A stretch of DNA of 64,000 nucleotides. It comes from Verrucomicrobiaceae bacterium (lineage in GTDB: Bacteria > Verrucomicrobiota > Verrucomicrobiia > Verrucomicrobiales > Verrucomicrobiaceae). Positions within the stretch are counted from its first letter, which is position 1. Every line of letters begins with the position of its first letter. The stretch spans positions 372,001 to 436,000 of the forward strand of contig JACKQF010000005.1 of NCBI GenBank assembly GCA_024232965.1. The letters run 5' to 3'. Positions 39,974 through 50,200 of the stretch are shown here, piece by piece. Made by a program: the position numbers and the translations under genes. The notes beneath the pieces were generated by a model that made no database searches, was not told where the DNA came from, and saw only the letters and a program-made list of their open reading frames with translations.

Positions 39974-40873
39974 CTAGCCCCGCACCAACGAGCAATCCAC
40001 CTGCTGGCGGAATCCGGCCAGCCGCAGCGATCCATCGCCGAAGACCTCTAGCAAACCATAGCCGTTGTTCGCTTCCCCAGAGCCCTCCACCATCGCGACC
40101 AGCGTCGTGTAGTGAATGCCAGCGATCTCTTGGTAATCGTTCTTGTGGGAATGGCCTTGAAAAACTGCCGCCACCTTTCCCGACTTTTCAAAAACCGCCC
40201 GAACAGCCGCTGCATTCCTCACCGCATGAGCGGGAGATTCGTCCAGTCGTTGGTGACCAAATACCACCACAGGTCCGGCAGCATTGGCGAGCACTGACTC
40301 CAGCCACTTTAGCTCAGCCTCAGGGATGTTCGCATCCTGCCAGGAGAAGTTCTTTCTCTGGTAAGGCGTCCCATCTTGACGATAGCAGGCGTCCAGCACC
40401 ACAAACGTCACTCCACCCTGTTCGAAATGGTAGTGAGGAGTCGCCGACGCGCCCGTCCCCGCCGCAAATTCCCCCTTCGTCAGCGTCGTCACGCAGTGAT
40501 TCCCCAGAACGTAATGCCGAGGCATTGATAGCTTTGCATAATGGGCCTCCATTCGCTCCAACCACCCCATCTCGACCTCCACCGAATCCGCCTGATCAAT
40601 CAGATCCCCGAGCTCAACAACGAACGCAGGCTTCTCTCGCTCAAAAACCGCCACTGCTTCATCGATCTTGCCCAAGGCCTCCCGATAAAAGCGCGTCTTC
40701 GTAGGCGGCTTATCCGCATAGTGCAGATCCGTCATCAAACCTGCACGCACCAGCGGAGCCACTTTTTCAGCAGCCCTCAATCCGCCGCCCAGCCCCGCTA
40801 GGCACAGTGCCCCTTGGTGTAAAAAAGCCCGCCGCCTCAATGACCGCACAGATCGGAAAGGAAAATCATCCAT
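39974..40873 (-). CDS. Tat-exported metallophosphoesterase
   Basis: A 299-residue calcineurin-like phosphoesterase; start at 40873 (MDDFPFRS) chosen so that the Tat signal RRRAFLHQGALCLAGLGGG lies near the N-terminus. Metal-binding motifs are visible: D-x-H in MTDLHY, GDLID (G-D-x-x-D), GNH (VLGNHC), and the late histidines in FGHQRL and FQGHSHKNDY. It could hydrolyse phosphodiesters or phosphomonoesters outside the cytoplasm. It is the third gene of a minus-strand run with an M20 peptidase (41 bases upstream) and an ATP-grasp ligase. Confidence 0.78.
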   Translation of the reverse strand: MDDFPFRSVRSLRRRAFLHQGALCLAGLGGGLRAAEKVAPLVRAGLMTDLHYADKPPTKTRFYREALGKIDEAVAVFEREKPAFVVELGDLIDQADSVEVEMGWLERMEAHYAKLSMPRHYVLGNHCVTTLTKGEFAAGTGASATPHYHFEQGGVTFVVLDACYRQDGTPYQRKNFSWQDANIPEAELKWLESVLANAAGPVVVFGHQRLDESPAHAVRNAAAVRAVFEKSGKVAAVFQGHSHKNDYQEIAGIHYTTLVAMVEGSGEANNGYGLLEVFGDGSLRLAGFRQQVDCSLVRG

Positions 40874-40914
40874 GGAAGGTGAACGTGATTCGCATGGGCT
40901 AGCTTCCCATCGAT

Positions 40915-42039
40915 TCAAGCAATACCGAGGCGCCGGAGGACGAATTGCTCGCAGATTTGGAAGTAGACTCCCATCGACTCAATATCGATCCATTCGTCTG
41001 GACTATGCAATGCACCGACCAAGGGTCGCGAGAGAATCACTGGGATGCCATGCTGCGCAATGAACCGAGCATCACTGCCGCCAGATGCACGCACTTGATG
41101 AACCACCTGGCCGGTCAATTCAGCAGTGACTGCCAAATACAACGGGTCCGGCGCTAGGTGGGTGGATTCCGCAGCCATGATCACTTCCACCCCCACCGCC
41201 GGGCCAGCAATGGAGCGAACCCGGTGAAGCATGGACGCCACAGTGTGCGGCGGTGGGAAACGCACATCTAAGTAGGCTTGGGCTTCGCCGGGAATGCAGT
41301 TGATCGTTTCATTTAACGTTGAAAGGACGGTGGGAACGCAGGTGGGATACCAGTGATCAGGCGTGGTCTCCAGGCCCTCCTTGAGTGTGTCAAAGTCCCG
41401 AGTGATAAGCACGATAGCCTCCGCCAGTTGTAGGAGTGCATTTGGCACAAGCCAGGGCCGCGCCGCGTGACTCTCCCTGCCGACACAACCCAGCCGCAAA
41501 TGCAAAATCCCCTTCTCCTCCACCGTGATCTCATTGATCGAGCCTCCGTCCGGCACGATCGCCATCCCACATCGCAGCCTGCCCTCTTCAAATAGATGCC
41601 TCACACCATGCTGTCCGCCGATTTCCTCATCCGGCGTAAAGGCCACCCCAAAGGAGATGCCCGGGTGACTTTCCTGCAGCCGCCGAAACAGCTCCACCAT
41701 GATTGCCACTTGGCCTTTCATATCTCCCGACGCAGGGCCGTAAATACGACCGTCCGCAATTCGTGATCGATACACATCGACTCCGGGATGATCGATCACA
41801 TCAAAGTGTCCCACCATCAGGATATCAGGCCGTTCAACGCCGCACGGGGCCGCCACAAGCGACCGATAACCTGCGCACTCGTATTCGCGGAGACAAACTC
41901 CATCGACTGCCTCTAGATGCCCCCGCAGCAAGGCAAGGCAGCGTTCCCTCTCTAGAGGTCGACTGTCCGTACTGGGAATGAGCATCAAATCCCGCGTCAA
42001 TGACACGAGGCGTTCGATCAATGGAGAAGAAAAACTCAT
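40915..42039 (-). CDS. M20-family metallopeptidase/deacylase (ArgE/DapE-like)
   Basis: A 374-residue cytoplasmic protein (no signal peptide). M20 metal ligands are visible: MVGHFDVID (His and the following Asp), GPASGDMKGQ (Asp), TPDEEIGG (catalytic Glu and ligand Glu), IVPDGG (Asp) and a C-terminal His in LVGALHSPDEWI. The dimerisation domain lies in the middle (about residues 180-290). M20 members hydrolyse N-acyl amino acids or short peptides. It starts 15 bases after the stop of the ATP-grasp ligase gene, so it may trim or recycle the product of that ligase. Confidence 0.82.
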   Translation of the reverse strand: MSFSSPLIERLVSLTRDLMLIPSTDSRPLERERCLALLRGHLEAVDGVCLREYECAGYRSLVAAPCGVERPDILMVGHFDVIDHPGVDVYRSRIADGRIYGPASGDMKGQVAIMVELFRRLQESHPGISFGVAFTPDEEIGGQHGVRHLFEEGRLRCGMAIVPDGGSINEITVEEKGILHLRLGCVGRESHAARPWLVPNALLQLAEAIVLITRDFDTLKEGLETTPDHWYPTCVPTVLSTLNETINCIPGEAQAYLDVRFPPPHTVASMLHRVRSIAGPAVGVEVIMAAESTHLAPDPLYLAVTAELTGQVVHQVRASGGSDARFIAQHGIPVILSRPLVGALHSPDEWIDIESMGVYFQICEQFVLRRLGIA

Positions 42040-42054
42040 GGAAATAACAAGCGA

Positions 42055-43449
42055 TCAGTCACGAACATACTGCCAGTCAATGGGTAGGTCTTCTTCCGCC
42101 CGCTGTAGCATCTCGTGACATTCCGCGGAGGTCGCACCCATACAGAGGAACTGCCCTTTTCCCACCAATCCGTCCGCAGTTAGGTTAAAATTGATCGGCA
42201 GGATCCCCCGTTCCCGCCCAGGGCGAAAGAGATGCCCATGCTGCTCTAGCGAATCCAATACCTCTGTTCCACTGACTGGGTGATCGAGTCGCAAATTCCG
42301 CATTAGCCAACCCCCGCGCGGTTGATAGTAGCGCGCCAGTACCGATGGATACGTCGCGCCTGTCACACGCGCATTGATTTCGCAGACATACACCCTGCAT
42401 TCCCCTGGCACATCCAAGCCTGCAACCAAGAAATCCACGCTAGCCGTTCCACGATACCCCTGGTCATGCAGCCACCCTCCGGCGATGCCCGCTTGCCGAA
42501 AAAGCTCCTCCATCAACCCAGGAAACTCAGCAAGATAGCCCGGCGGCGATTCATTGCCATGATGCACGCTATCGTGACTGAGGATCTGCTCTGTTAGGTC
42601 GTAAAGATAGACGCTATCGTGATTCAGAAACATCTGAACGCTAGGACTGAAGACGCGAGTCACTCCATGCAATCCCGCACGCAGCCACCCCTGAACCATG
42701 CACGGACCCTCGTGAAAAAAAGACGCAGGCATTGGCGTCACTGGACCGGACGTCGCCAATTTAACCAACCCAATACCCGAGGCACCAATCTGCGACTTCG
42801 CCACTGCAAAGTCGTATCCCAGCTCCTTCAGCGAAGTCAGACAGCCCGCCACTTCAGCCGACGATTCCGCATAGCATGTTTCAAAGACAGGCAGGCCACA
42901 TTGCTCCAGGTAACGGTGCAAGAGCAGTTTGTTGTTGCCATTCTTGCTACCTTCTGGGGTCGATAACGTTCGCTTCCCAATCGATCGAGCAATAGCAGAG
43001 ATTGTCTCATCAGTGACCAGACCATCAATCGCATCTGCTGGATGCGCACACCATTTCCCCACCAAATCCACATCCGGCAGCGGCCCACCTTCGCGCAAGG
43101 CACGTCCCAACTCGACATACTGAGCATGAGAAAAGATCTGCATCTCAGGCAACGGCAGATTCAAGTCTTCGCAAAAATACTTGGACAGCGCTGGGTCAGG
43201 CTCGCGCTCCAGCACAAGCAAGTTCGTCCCACCGCGGAATAGCAAGCCCATCAGCGGCAACAATCGGCCACCATACGAACTAATCCCGTCCAGTTCGCCT
43301 TCTAGCGCCCTTGTCTGCTCTTCATTGCCAAAGAAAAGCGCTAGAAGATTGGCGATGAAAATCACGCTTTGGTTCTCCCAAAGCTGCGGCGTGTAACCCT
43401 GCGTCTGCACTATCAGCGGTCCGCCAAGGGTTGGATCATCCGAGTTCAT
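42055..43449 (-). CDS. ATP-grasp ligase, pre-ATP-grasp type (possible peptide or amide ligase)
   Basis: A 464-residue protein. Residues about 1-130 resemble a pre-ATP-grasp domain. The ATP-grasp core follows: KLLLHRYLEQCGLPV (lid helix), DFAVAKSQIGASGIGLVKL (ATP-binding Lys and Gly-rich loop, in part), CMVQGWLRAG, and the metal-binding C-terminal part GYRGTASVDFLV and VCEINARVTGATYPSVLA. The final region (GILPINFNLTADGLVGKGQF) recalls the C-terminus of PGM1-type peptide ligases, from memory. Such enzymes join a carboxylate to an amine with ATP. It is the first gene of the ligase-peptidase-phosphoesterase run. Confidence 0.72.
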   Translation of the reverse strand: MNSDDPTLGGPLIVQTQGYTPQLWENQSVIFIANLLALFFGNEEQTRALEGELDGISSYGGRLLPLMGLLFRGGTNLLVLEREPDPALSKYFCEDLNLPLPEMQIFSHAQYVELGRALREGGPLPDVDLVGKWCAHPADAIDGLVTDETISAIARSIGKRTLSTPEGSKNGNNKLLLHRYLEQCGLPVFETCYAESSAEVAGCLTSLKELGYDFAVAKSQIGASGIGLVKLATSGPVTPMPASFFHEGPCMVQGWLRAGLHGVTRVFSPSVQMFLNHDSVYLYDLTEQILSHDSVHHGNESPPGYLAEFPGLMEELFRQAGIAGGWLHDQGYRGTASVDFLVAGLDVPGECRVYVCEINARVTGATYPSVLARYYQPRGGWLMRNLRLDHPVSGTEVLDSLEQHGHLFRPGRERGILPINFNLTADGLVGKGQFLCMGATSAECHEMLQRAEEDLPIDWQYVRD

Positions 43450-43536
43450 CTTGGCAGTCTATGAGATTCCGACCGCCACTGCAAAACCTCCCACCGATCT
43501 GATATTGTCTCCCGCTGGTCGAATAATGCGGACACT

Positions 43537-44583
43537 CTAGCGGATAACTCGCCCACCACCACCGCCAGCAACCAGTGCCTCAATCTCCGCACGACTGCAA
43601 TAGTTGAAGTCGCCCTCAATCGAGTGTGCCAGACATCCCGCAGCCGTCGCAAAGGCAATCGCTTTCGATGGATCATTCAACCCTTCTATCGTCAACGCAA
43701 AGAGCAGGCCCGCAGTGAACGCATCACCCGCACCCAGGCGATCCACGACATCAGAGATCAAGTAAGGTGCCTCCGACCAAGTTTGGTTCGCCGCCGCATC
43801 GTAAAGCATCCCCCCAAAGGATTGCTGGCTCGCAGAGAAGCCTTCACGCAGCGTCATCGCCACCTGCTTCACCTGGGGAAAAGCTGCACAGATCCGCCTT
43901 GCCAGATCTTCGTTCGTCGCATCCGCAGGGACATCCTTCAGCACCGCCACCGCATCTTCGCGACCGCCGATAAAGAGATCCACCATCGGCATCAGATCTC
44001 GCATCGTACGTGTCGCCAGTTCGCGGGCCGGTGTCGGCGCATCCCACTGCCACAGCTTGCTCCGATAGTTCATATCACAAGCAATCTTCACACCTTGCGC
44101 AACAGCCGTCGCCATCGCCACACGCGTCACCTCAGCCGCATTGCGAGAGATCGCAGGCGTAATGCCAGAGACCAAAAACCACTCCGCACCTGCAAGAACC
44201 CCACTCCAGTCGTATGCACCTGCAGGCGTGATCGCCACCGACGAACCATCGCGATCATAGATCACGTTGGCAGCACGTTGATTGGCACCCTTTTCATAAA
44301 AGTACAAACCCAACCGCCCCTCATTCGTCCGCACCACGTGCTGCGTGTCCACACCCACAGCGCGGAGATTCGCCACGACCGCATCAGCAACCGCGTGATT
44401 CGGCAACGCCGTGACAAACGACGCCGCAGATCCCAGATACGCCAACGACATGGCCACAGAGGCCTCCGCCCCTGCGAAGGTCAGCTCCATTTCTCCCGGC
44501 ATTGCCTGCGCCAAACGCTTCACCCCCGGTGGCGATATCCGCCCCATGATCTCGCCAAAAGTCACGATGCGCGCAGCACTCAT
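43537..44583 (-). CDS. kdgK: PfkB-family sugar kinase, probable 2-keto-3-deoxygluconate kinase
   Basis: A 348-residue ribokinase-fold protein. The N-terminus (IVTFGEIMGRISPPG) and FAGAEASVAMSLAYLG are typical of KDG kinases, and the C-terminal PfkB signature DVVDRLGAGDAFTAGLLFAL includes the catalytic Asp. KdgK phosphorylates 2-keto-3-deoxygluconate to KDPG. The gene overlaps the KDPG aldolase stop by ATGA (44580-44583), so the two enzymes act in sequence and are translationally coupled. Substrate specificity is inferred from this pairing. Confidence 0.85.
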   Translation of the reverse strand: MSAARIVTFGEIMGRISPPGVKRLAQAMPGEMELTFAGAEASVAMSLAYLGSAASFVTALPNHAVADAVVANLRAVGVDTQHVVRTNEGRLGLYFYEKGANQRAANVIYDRDGSSVAITPAGAYDWSGVLAGAEWFLVSGITPAISRNAAEVTRVAMATAVAQGVKIACDMNYRSKLWQWDAPTPARELATRTMRDLMPMVDLFIGGREDAVAVLKDVPADATNEDLARRICAAFPQVKQVAMTLREGFSASQQSFGGMLYDAAANQTWSEAPYLISDVVDRLGAGDAFTAGLLFALTIEGLNDPSKAIAFATAAGCLAHSIEGDFNYCSRAEIEALVAGGGGGRVIR

Positions 44584-45239
44584 GCCGCTCCTCCTTCAAG
44601 CTGTTTCACCAGCGCCATCACCTCAACCGCGTTCGCCGTAATTTGCGCCCAGTCCTTCTTCGTGATCAAATCCCGTGGCGCCAACCACGATCCCCCCAGC
44701 GCCAATACGGTGGGCTCTTGAAGGTACGCCACCGCATTTCCGGCCCCCACACCACCCAGAGGAATGAACCGTACCCCCAGGTGCACGAAGGGCGCAGCAA
44801 TCGTCCGCAAATAGGCCAATCCGCCGGACGGCTCAGACGGAAAAAACTTCAGCAATCGGCAGCCTTGCTCAATGGCCAGCTCAATGTCTGTGGGAGTGCA
44901 AACACCCGGCGCAAAAGGCAGACCGATCCTTGCCGCCTCCGCCACCACCCGAGGATTCATCCCCGGAGCCACTCCAAACGCAGCACCTGCCGCCTTCACT
45001 TCGTTCACCTGCTGCACATTTAAAATCGTGCCGACACCCACCACCATTTCCGGCACCGCCCCACGGATTCGGCGGAGCGCCTCCATGGCCACCGGAGTGC
45101 GCAGCGTCAGCTCAATGCAATTCACGCCCCCATCGAGCAATGCCTGCGCCACCGGCACGGCATCGTCTTCGTCGTCAATCATCAGCACCGCAATCACGCG
45201 TGTTTGTTCCAGTTGAGTCAGTAAAGTCTCGGGCATCAT
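44580..45239 (-). CDS. eda: KDPG/KHG aldolase
   Basis: A 219-residue class I aldolase of the KDPG family. Visible marks are the catalytic Glu region (CIELTLRTP), VGVGTILN, the GAAFGVAPGMNPRVV loop and the Schiff-base Lys in LLKFFPSEP. The phosphate-binding turn reads FIPLGGVGAGN rather than PTGG. It splits KDPG into pyruvate and glyceraldehyde-3-phosphate. Translation could start at 45242 (GTG), 45239 or 45236; an AGG lies just upstream. It is first in the eda-kdgK operon, which probably serves uronate or polysaccharide breakdown, as no dehydratase is nearby. Confidence 0.87.
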   Translation of the reverse strand: MMPETLLTQLEQTRVIAVLMIDDEDDAVPVAQALLDGGVNCIELTLRTPVAMEALRRIRGAVPEMVVGVGTILNVQQVNEVKAAGAAFGVAPGMNPRVVAEAARIGLPFAPGVCTPTDIELAIEQGCRLLKFFPSEPSGGLAYLRTIAAPFVHLGVRFIPLGGVGAGNAVAYLQEPTVLALGGSWLAPRDLITKKDWAQITANAVEVMALVKQLEGGAA

Positions 45240-45323
45240 CACGCCTACCAGACCGCTGGACCCGCCTCTGAGTCAATCACTTTGAAGCAGGATCTCCAAC
45301 TTCTCGACGTTGTGATTCCAGCC

Positions 45324-47222
45324 ATGAACATCGTCAGAATCCTCCTCGCCACGCTCCTCCTCTCCCACTCACTCCACGCCGCCACACCGCCGCCGAATTT
45401 CGTCATCATCTTCATTGATGACATGGGCTACGGAGACATCGGCCCCTTTGGTGCCACCAAACAAAAGACGCCAAATCTCAATCGCATGGCAAGCGAAGGC
45501 ATGAAGCTGACCAGTTTCTACGCCGCTCCTGTCTGCTCAGTATCCAGAGCCCAAATGATGACAGGCTGTTACGGTGCCCGGGTCTCCGTGCCCGGAGTCT
45601 TTTCCCCAGCCAGCCGCGCCGGGCTCAATCCAGCAGAACACACCATCGCAGAACGCCTCAAAGAGCACGGCTACGCCACCATGTGCGTCGGCAAATGGCA
45701 TCTCGGAGATCAGCCAGAGTTCCTACCCATTCGCCAAGGCTTCGACCACTACTTTGGCATCCCCTACTCCAATGACATGCAGCGCAAATCCCTCCCGGAC
45801 GGGGCCAATGTCGTGCCGCTCGTGCGCGATGACAAAGTGCAAGAGCTCCTCAACGAAGACGACCAAAGCCGCATTGTTGAACGCTACACCGACGAAGCCA
45901 TCAAGTTCATCCGCAGCAGCAAAGAGCAGCCCTTCTTCCTCTACCTCCCCCACACCGCCGTCCACACACCCATCCATCCCGGTGCAGCCTTCGCAGGTAA
46001 ATCCAACAACGGTCGCTTTGGCGATTGGGTGGAAGAGGTGGACTGGAGCACCGGTCGCATCCTCGATACACTGAGGGAACTCAAGCTAGCAGAAAATACC
46101 TTCGTCCTCTTCACCAGCGATAACGGCCCTTGGTTGATCAAAGGCAGCGATGGAGGCAGCGCCGGACCGCTTCGTGGCGGCAAAGGCAGCACCTGGGAGG
46201 GCGGTGTGCGCGTTCCCACCATCGCGTGGTGGCCAGGAAAAATCAGCGCTGGCAGCACCTGCGATACCGTCGCTGGCACCATCGATGTACTGCCGACCCT
46301 TGTCTCCCTCGCAGGCTCATCCTTGCCAGCAGAACCTGTCATTGATGGACGCGACATGTCCCCCCTGCTGCTCAAGGAAAGCAAGACCTCCCCCCGCGAA
46401 GCCCATTATTACTTCTCTAGCTACAACCTCCAAGCGGTGCGCCAAGGCCCCTGGAAACTCGCCATCGCGACTCAACCCGAAACCATGGGCAAACAACCCG
46501 CCGACGACGCCAAGACCAACCCACGACTCTACAACCTCGCCGAAGAAATCGGAGAGCACACCAACCTCGCCGACCAACATCCCGAGATTGTCGCCAAACT
46601 CCAGGCGCTCATCGCCGCCAAGGCTGCGGAGATCGGTGGTCAGAGCCCGACCGCCCGCCGCCCCGCCGGGGAGACCCTCGAACCCAAAACCCTCTATCCA
46701 TCCCAACCTCAGTCCAGTCGGAAGAAACCCAAGGCCAACAAAAAGGCAAAAAGCGCCGCCGCATCGCTCGATCAACTCAAGCCGGGAGAGACCCTTGCCG
46801 CTGAAGCAGCACCCCAGGTGGCAGGGACGGCCTTCACGCTTTCCTGCGATGTCGAAACGACCCAAAAGGATGCGATCCTGATCGCACACGGCGGTGCTGC
46901 TGTCGGGTATTCCCTCTATCTCCGTGATCACCACCTCGTCTTTGCAATTCGCACCGGAACGAAAAATGGACTTCACGAAATTGCCTCAGCCAAACCCCTT
47001 GAAGGTCGTTGTCACATCGCCGCAAGCTTCACCGACGATCTCTCGATGACACTCTCCATCAACGACCAAATCGCTGCATCGGGAAAGACCACTTCGGCCC
47101 TCCTTCGGCAACCGCAGGAGGACTTCTGCGTTGGTCACGACAATCAAAAACCACTCCTCGAATACCCCGCCCAAGAAGATTTCAAGGGGATCCTGGAGCA
47201 CATCAAAATCACCTTCCCTTGA
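45324..47222 (+). CDS. Secreted arylsulfatase-type sulfatase with C-terminal LamG-like domain
   Basis: A 632-residue protein starting at ATG 45324 (signal MNIVRILLATLLLSHSLHA); an upstream start would bury the signal. The sulfatase fold shows IIFIDDMGYGDIG, the formylglycine site Cys71 in PVCSVSRAQMMTG, GKWHLGD, PHTAVHTP and FTSDNGPW. The signature has Val where C-x-P-S-R normally has Pro. After residue 455 a Lys/Arg-rich linker (SSRKKPKANKKAK) leads to a LamG/concanavalin-like domain (FTLSCDVETTQKDAILIAHGG in part, to the C-terminus). It probably desulfates polysaccharides outside the cell. Its last 14 bases overlap the convergent FAD oxidoreductase gene. Confidence 0.85.
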   Translation: MNIVRILLATLLLSHSLHAATPPPNFVIIFIDDMGYGDIGPFGATKQKTPNLNRMASEGMKLTSFYAAPVCSVSRAQMMTGCYGARVSVPGVFSPASRAGLNPAEHTIAERLKEHGYATMCVGKWHLGDQPEFLPIRQGFDHYFGIPYSNDMQRKSLPDGANVVPLVRDDKVQELLNEDDQSRIVERYTDEAIKFIRSSKEQPFFLYLPHTAVHTPIHPGAAFAGKSNNGRFGDWVEEVDWSTGRILDTLRELKLAENTFVLFTSDNGPWLIKGSDGGSAGPLRGGKGSTWEGGVRVPTIAWWPGKISAGSTCDTVAGTIDVLPTLVSLAGSSLPAEPVIDGRDMSPLLLKESKTSPREAHYYFSSYNLQAVRQGPWKLAIATQPETMGKQPADDAKTNPRLYNLAEEIGEHTNLADQHPEIVAKLQALIAAKAAEIGGQSPTARRPAGETLEPKTLYPSQPQSSRKKPKANKKAKSAAASLDQLKPGETLAAEAAPQVAGTAFTLSCDVETTQKDAILIAHGGAAVGYSLYLRDHHLVFAIRTGTKNGLHEIASAKPLEGRCHIAASFTDDLSMTLSINDQIAASGKTTSALLRQPQEDFCVGHDNQKPLLEYPAQEDFKGILEHIKITFP

Positions 47223-50200
47223 CGCCGAGCGATCGAACATCGCTGTGCAAAATTTTCCAAAACTCCAACAGGATATCGCCACGGGACCGGCCAGCAGCGT
47301 CTCCTGTTCCCTTCGCCTCCGCCGCACCCACTTCTTTGACGAACGACATCGGCTTCAGCGTCCCCTCGCGCAAGGCACTGAAGCCAAGCTCCCAGACCTC
47401 ACTCACGGCCATTGGCAGCGGCTCGTCGAGCCGCGCATTGTAGTCCGCAAAAAAGCCCTTCGTGCCAAAATACTGTGCCGCGGCCATCGCGGGATGATCG
47501 GCATAATTTTGCAACTCGTTGAAGTAGGTCACAAAGTGTTGGTTCGCGACGAGCGTTCGCACCAGCAGGTCCGCATCGAGTTTTCCCGGCGTAGTTTGAT
47601 GCTTCTTTGACAGCGCAGCCGCAAAACCAGCTGCTTCACCTATCTGCATCCACACCGGCTCCAGCCGCACGGCTCCCCACGCGACATGCGTGGCGCTGAG
47701 ACAGACGGGGACGAGGAGGTTGTCGATGTCCCTTGGCAGCAGGCAACGATACGGAATTTGGGCGGGTCTCGATTCCTCGGTGAGGATGAGTTTGCCGTCG
47801 TAATCGTAACCAGGGCGGCGGTCGGTGGTGCAATCGTGCGAATCCATCGACCAATCAGTGAAGGCGACGCTATCGGCCTGCACGGGCGGGCGTGTCTGGC
47901 CGAGTGCGGACCTGTTGTCGTGCTCCGTGAAAACATAGCGACCCACGATCCGTCGCGCCTCGCGGACATACATCTCGTAAGGTAGGTTGTCGTTGTCGGG
48001 AAACTCATCCAGTGGCAGGCCGATGCGGCGGAAGGCCTCGCGTTTCGCTTTCGGCACGGACTCGTCGTTCTGCAGGAAATACATCAGGCCGAGCGCGAAG
48101 TTCGTATGTCGCGCGGTGATCTTCTCACGCTCCGGCCACGTCGCCTCGGGATACGCGTGATTCTCGCCGGGCAAGATGGCGCTATTAAAACTGCTCTTCC
48201 CATTCATCGAGCCCGCACCCATGCCTTTGCGATTGTAGTTCACATACTCCTCGCGGTTGTAGCCGGGCGGTTGGGTCGGCAGGCGAAAGTTGCCCGGCTC
48301 ATTCGTTACGCAGAAGCGATGGTTGTAGGCTTGGATGGCACCATCAGCAGTGTGCGGACTTGTCGGATCGATGCTTCCCTGAACGTGGGCATACGTGTGC
48401 AGGTTGAGCTTCCCGTCCAGCACGTCCCGCGGTCCGAGCTTCGACTCGATATTGGTAAAAACCTTGCCTGCATGAGGCTCGCCATACTCTTCGCGGTTCT
48501 CGCGTCCTACGCGACACGGCACCTTGGCCAACGCAGCGAGATCGCCTTCATACGTTGCATCGACAAACGTGCCACCACTCACGTTGATGTCTTTGGTCGT
48601 GCCGTATCCACGCAGCGTCAGCGCTTTCAATAATGCCCCTTCCCGCGTCACGTCCGAAGGATAGTGCGCGAGTAGCGTGGTGATGTTCTTCTCCGCTGAA
48701 ACGAGCTGGTTGAACAAATGCTCAGCCACCGAAGGCTCGAAACGACTCATGGGATAATGCGATTGCGTGTATCGTGCCTTTGAATACTCCTTCGAATCTT
48801 CGCCATACCTCTCGCTGTAGTAGTCCTCGATTTTCTTCGCGTATTCGTTGAACACCGGCGACCGCGGCCCGCCATACAGTGCATCCCACTGCATCAGCGC
48901 GTTCGTCAACATGCCGCCGATGTGCCGATTGTGCTGCACCAGCAACACACTCAGACCTTCCCGCGCCGCCCGCACCGCACAGGCGATCCCACCCGGTGTG
49001 CCACCGACGACCACCACATCAAACGCCTTGCCATCCACCTCCGCCGCCGTGCTGGAACGCACCGGCACCACCTTCAGCGGCGCACGCGCAGCTGTCTTCT
49101 TCTCCAAAGCCTTCCACATGCTCAGCAGCGCCTCGCCGCGTGTGCGCTCGAGCTTCGTTGAGCCCGCTACTTCGGCCTCACGCACGGCTTTGACGAGTTC
49201 CATCGGCTTCAGCGTGTCCTCACGGATCGCGGCCAGCCCTTTGCCCCACGCGGCGCGAACACCTTCCGTCAGCGGTTCATCGAGACGCGCATTGTAGTCG
49301 GCAAAGAAGCCCTTCGTGGCAAAATACTGCGCTGCGGCCACTCGCGGATCATCGGCAGCCACGTCCACGTCATTGAAGAAACTCAGCATCACATGGCTAC
49401 TGGCCAGTTTGCGCAGCAGCAAATCGCGATCGAGTTGCGCGGGAGTGACCTTGTTCTGAATCACCAACGCTGCCGCATGTCCTGCGGATTCGCAGAGATT
49501 CATCCACGTCGGCTCCAGTCGGATCGTTCCCCACGCGACGTGCGTGCTGCTCAGGCACACCGGCACCAGCAAATTGTCCACGCCCTGCGGCAGAATCGCG
49601 CGATACGGCACCTGCCCGGGGAAGGTCTCCACATCCAGCATCATCTTGCCTTCCTCCAACGCTCCTTCGATTCGGCGAGGCGTGCAGGCGTGCGTGTCCA
49701 GATACCACTCCGTCACGCCGATACTGTCCTCATGCACCGGCGCTCGCTCCAGTCCCTCCGCCAGCATCGCATCATGTTGCGTGAAGACATAGCGACCCGT
49801 GATGCGCCGCGCTTCGCGGACATAAAACTCATGCGGGCGATGCCCGTTGTCGGTGAACTCATCCTTTGCCAGACCAAACTCCCGCCACGACTTCTGCCGC
49901 TCCGGTTCCACTGACGGATCGTTCTGCAAAAAGTACAGCAGTGCCAACGTCGCATCCCAAAACCTGTCCATGATCTTCTGCCGTCCGGTCCAATCCGCTT
50001 CGACATAGTCCGTCTGCAGGCCCACGATCTGCGGGCGATTCCATCCGCGCTTCGAGTTCGGGATCGGTGACACGATGGAACCGTGTTCGAGCAGTTGGAG
50101 CTTCTCAGGATCGTAGTCCTTCGGTTTCTCCACCGGAAGCCGGTTCGCCGGATCGGAGCTGAGGATCGTGCGGTAATTGAATGCCTGCACATTCCCATCC

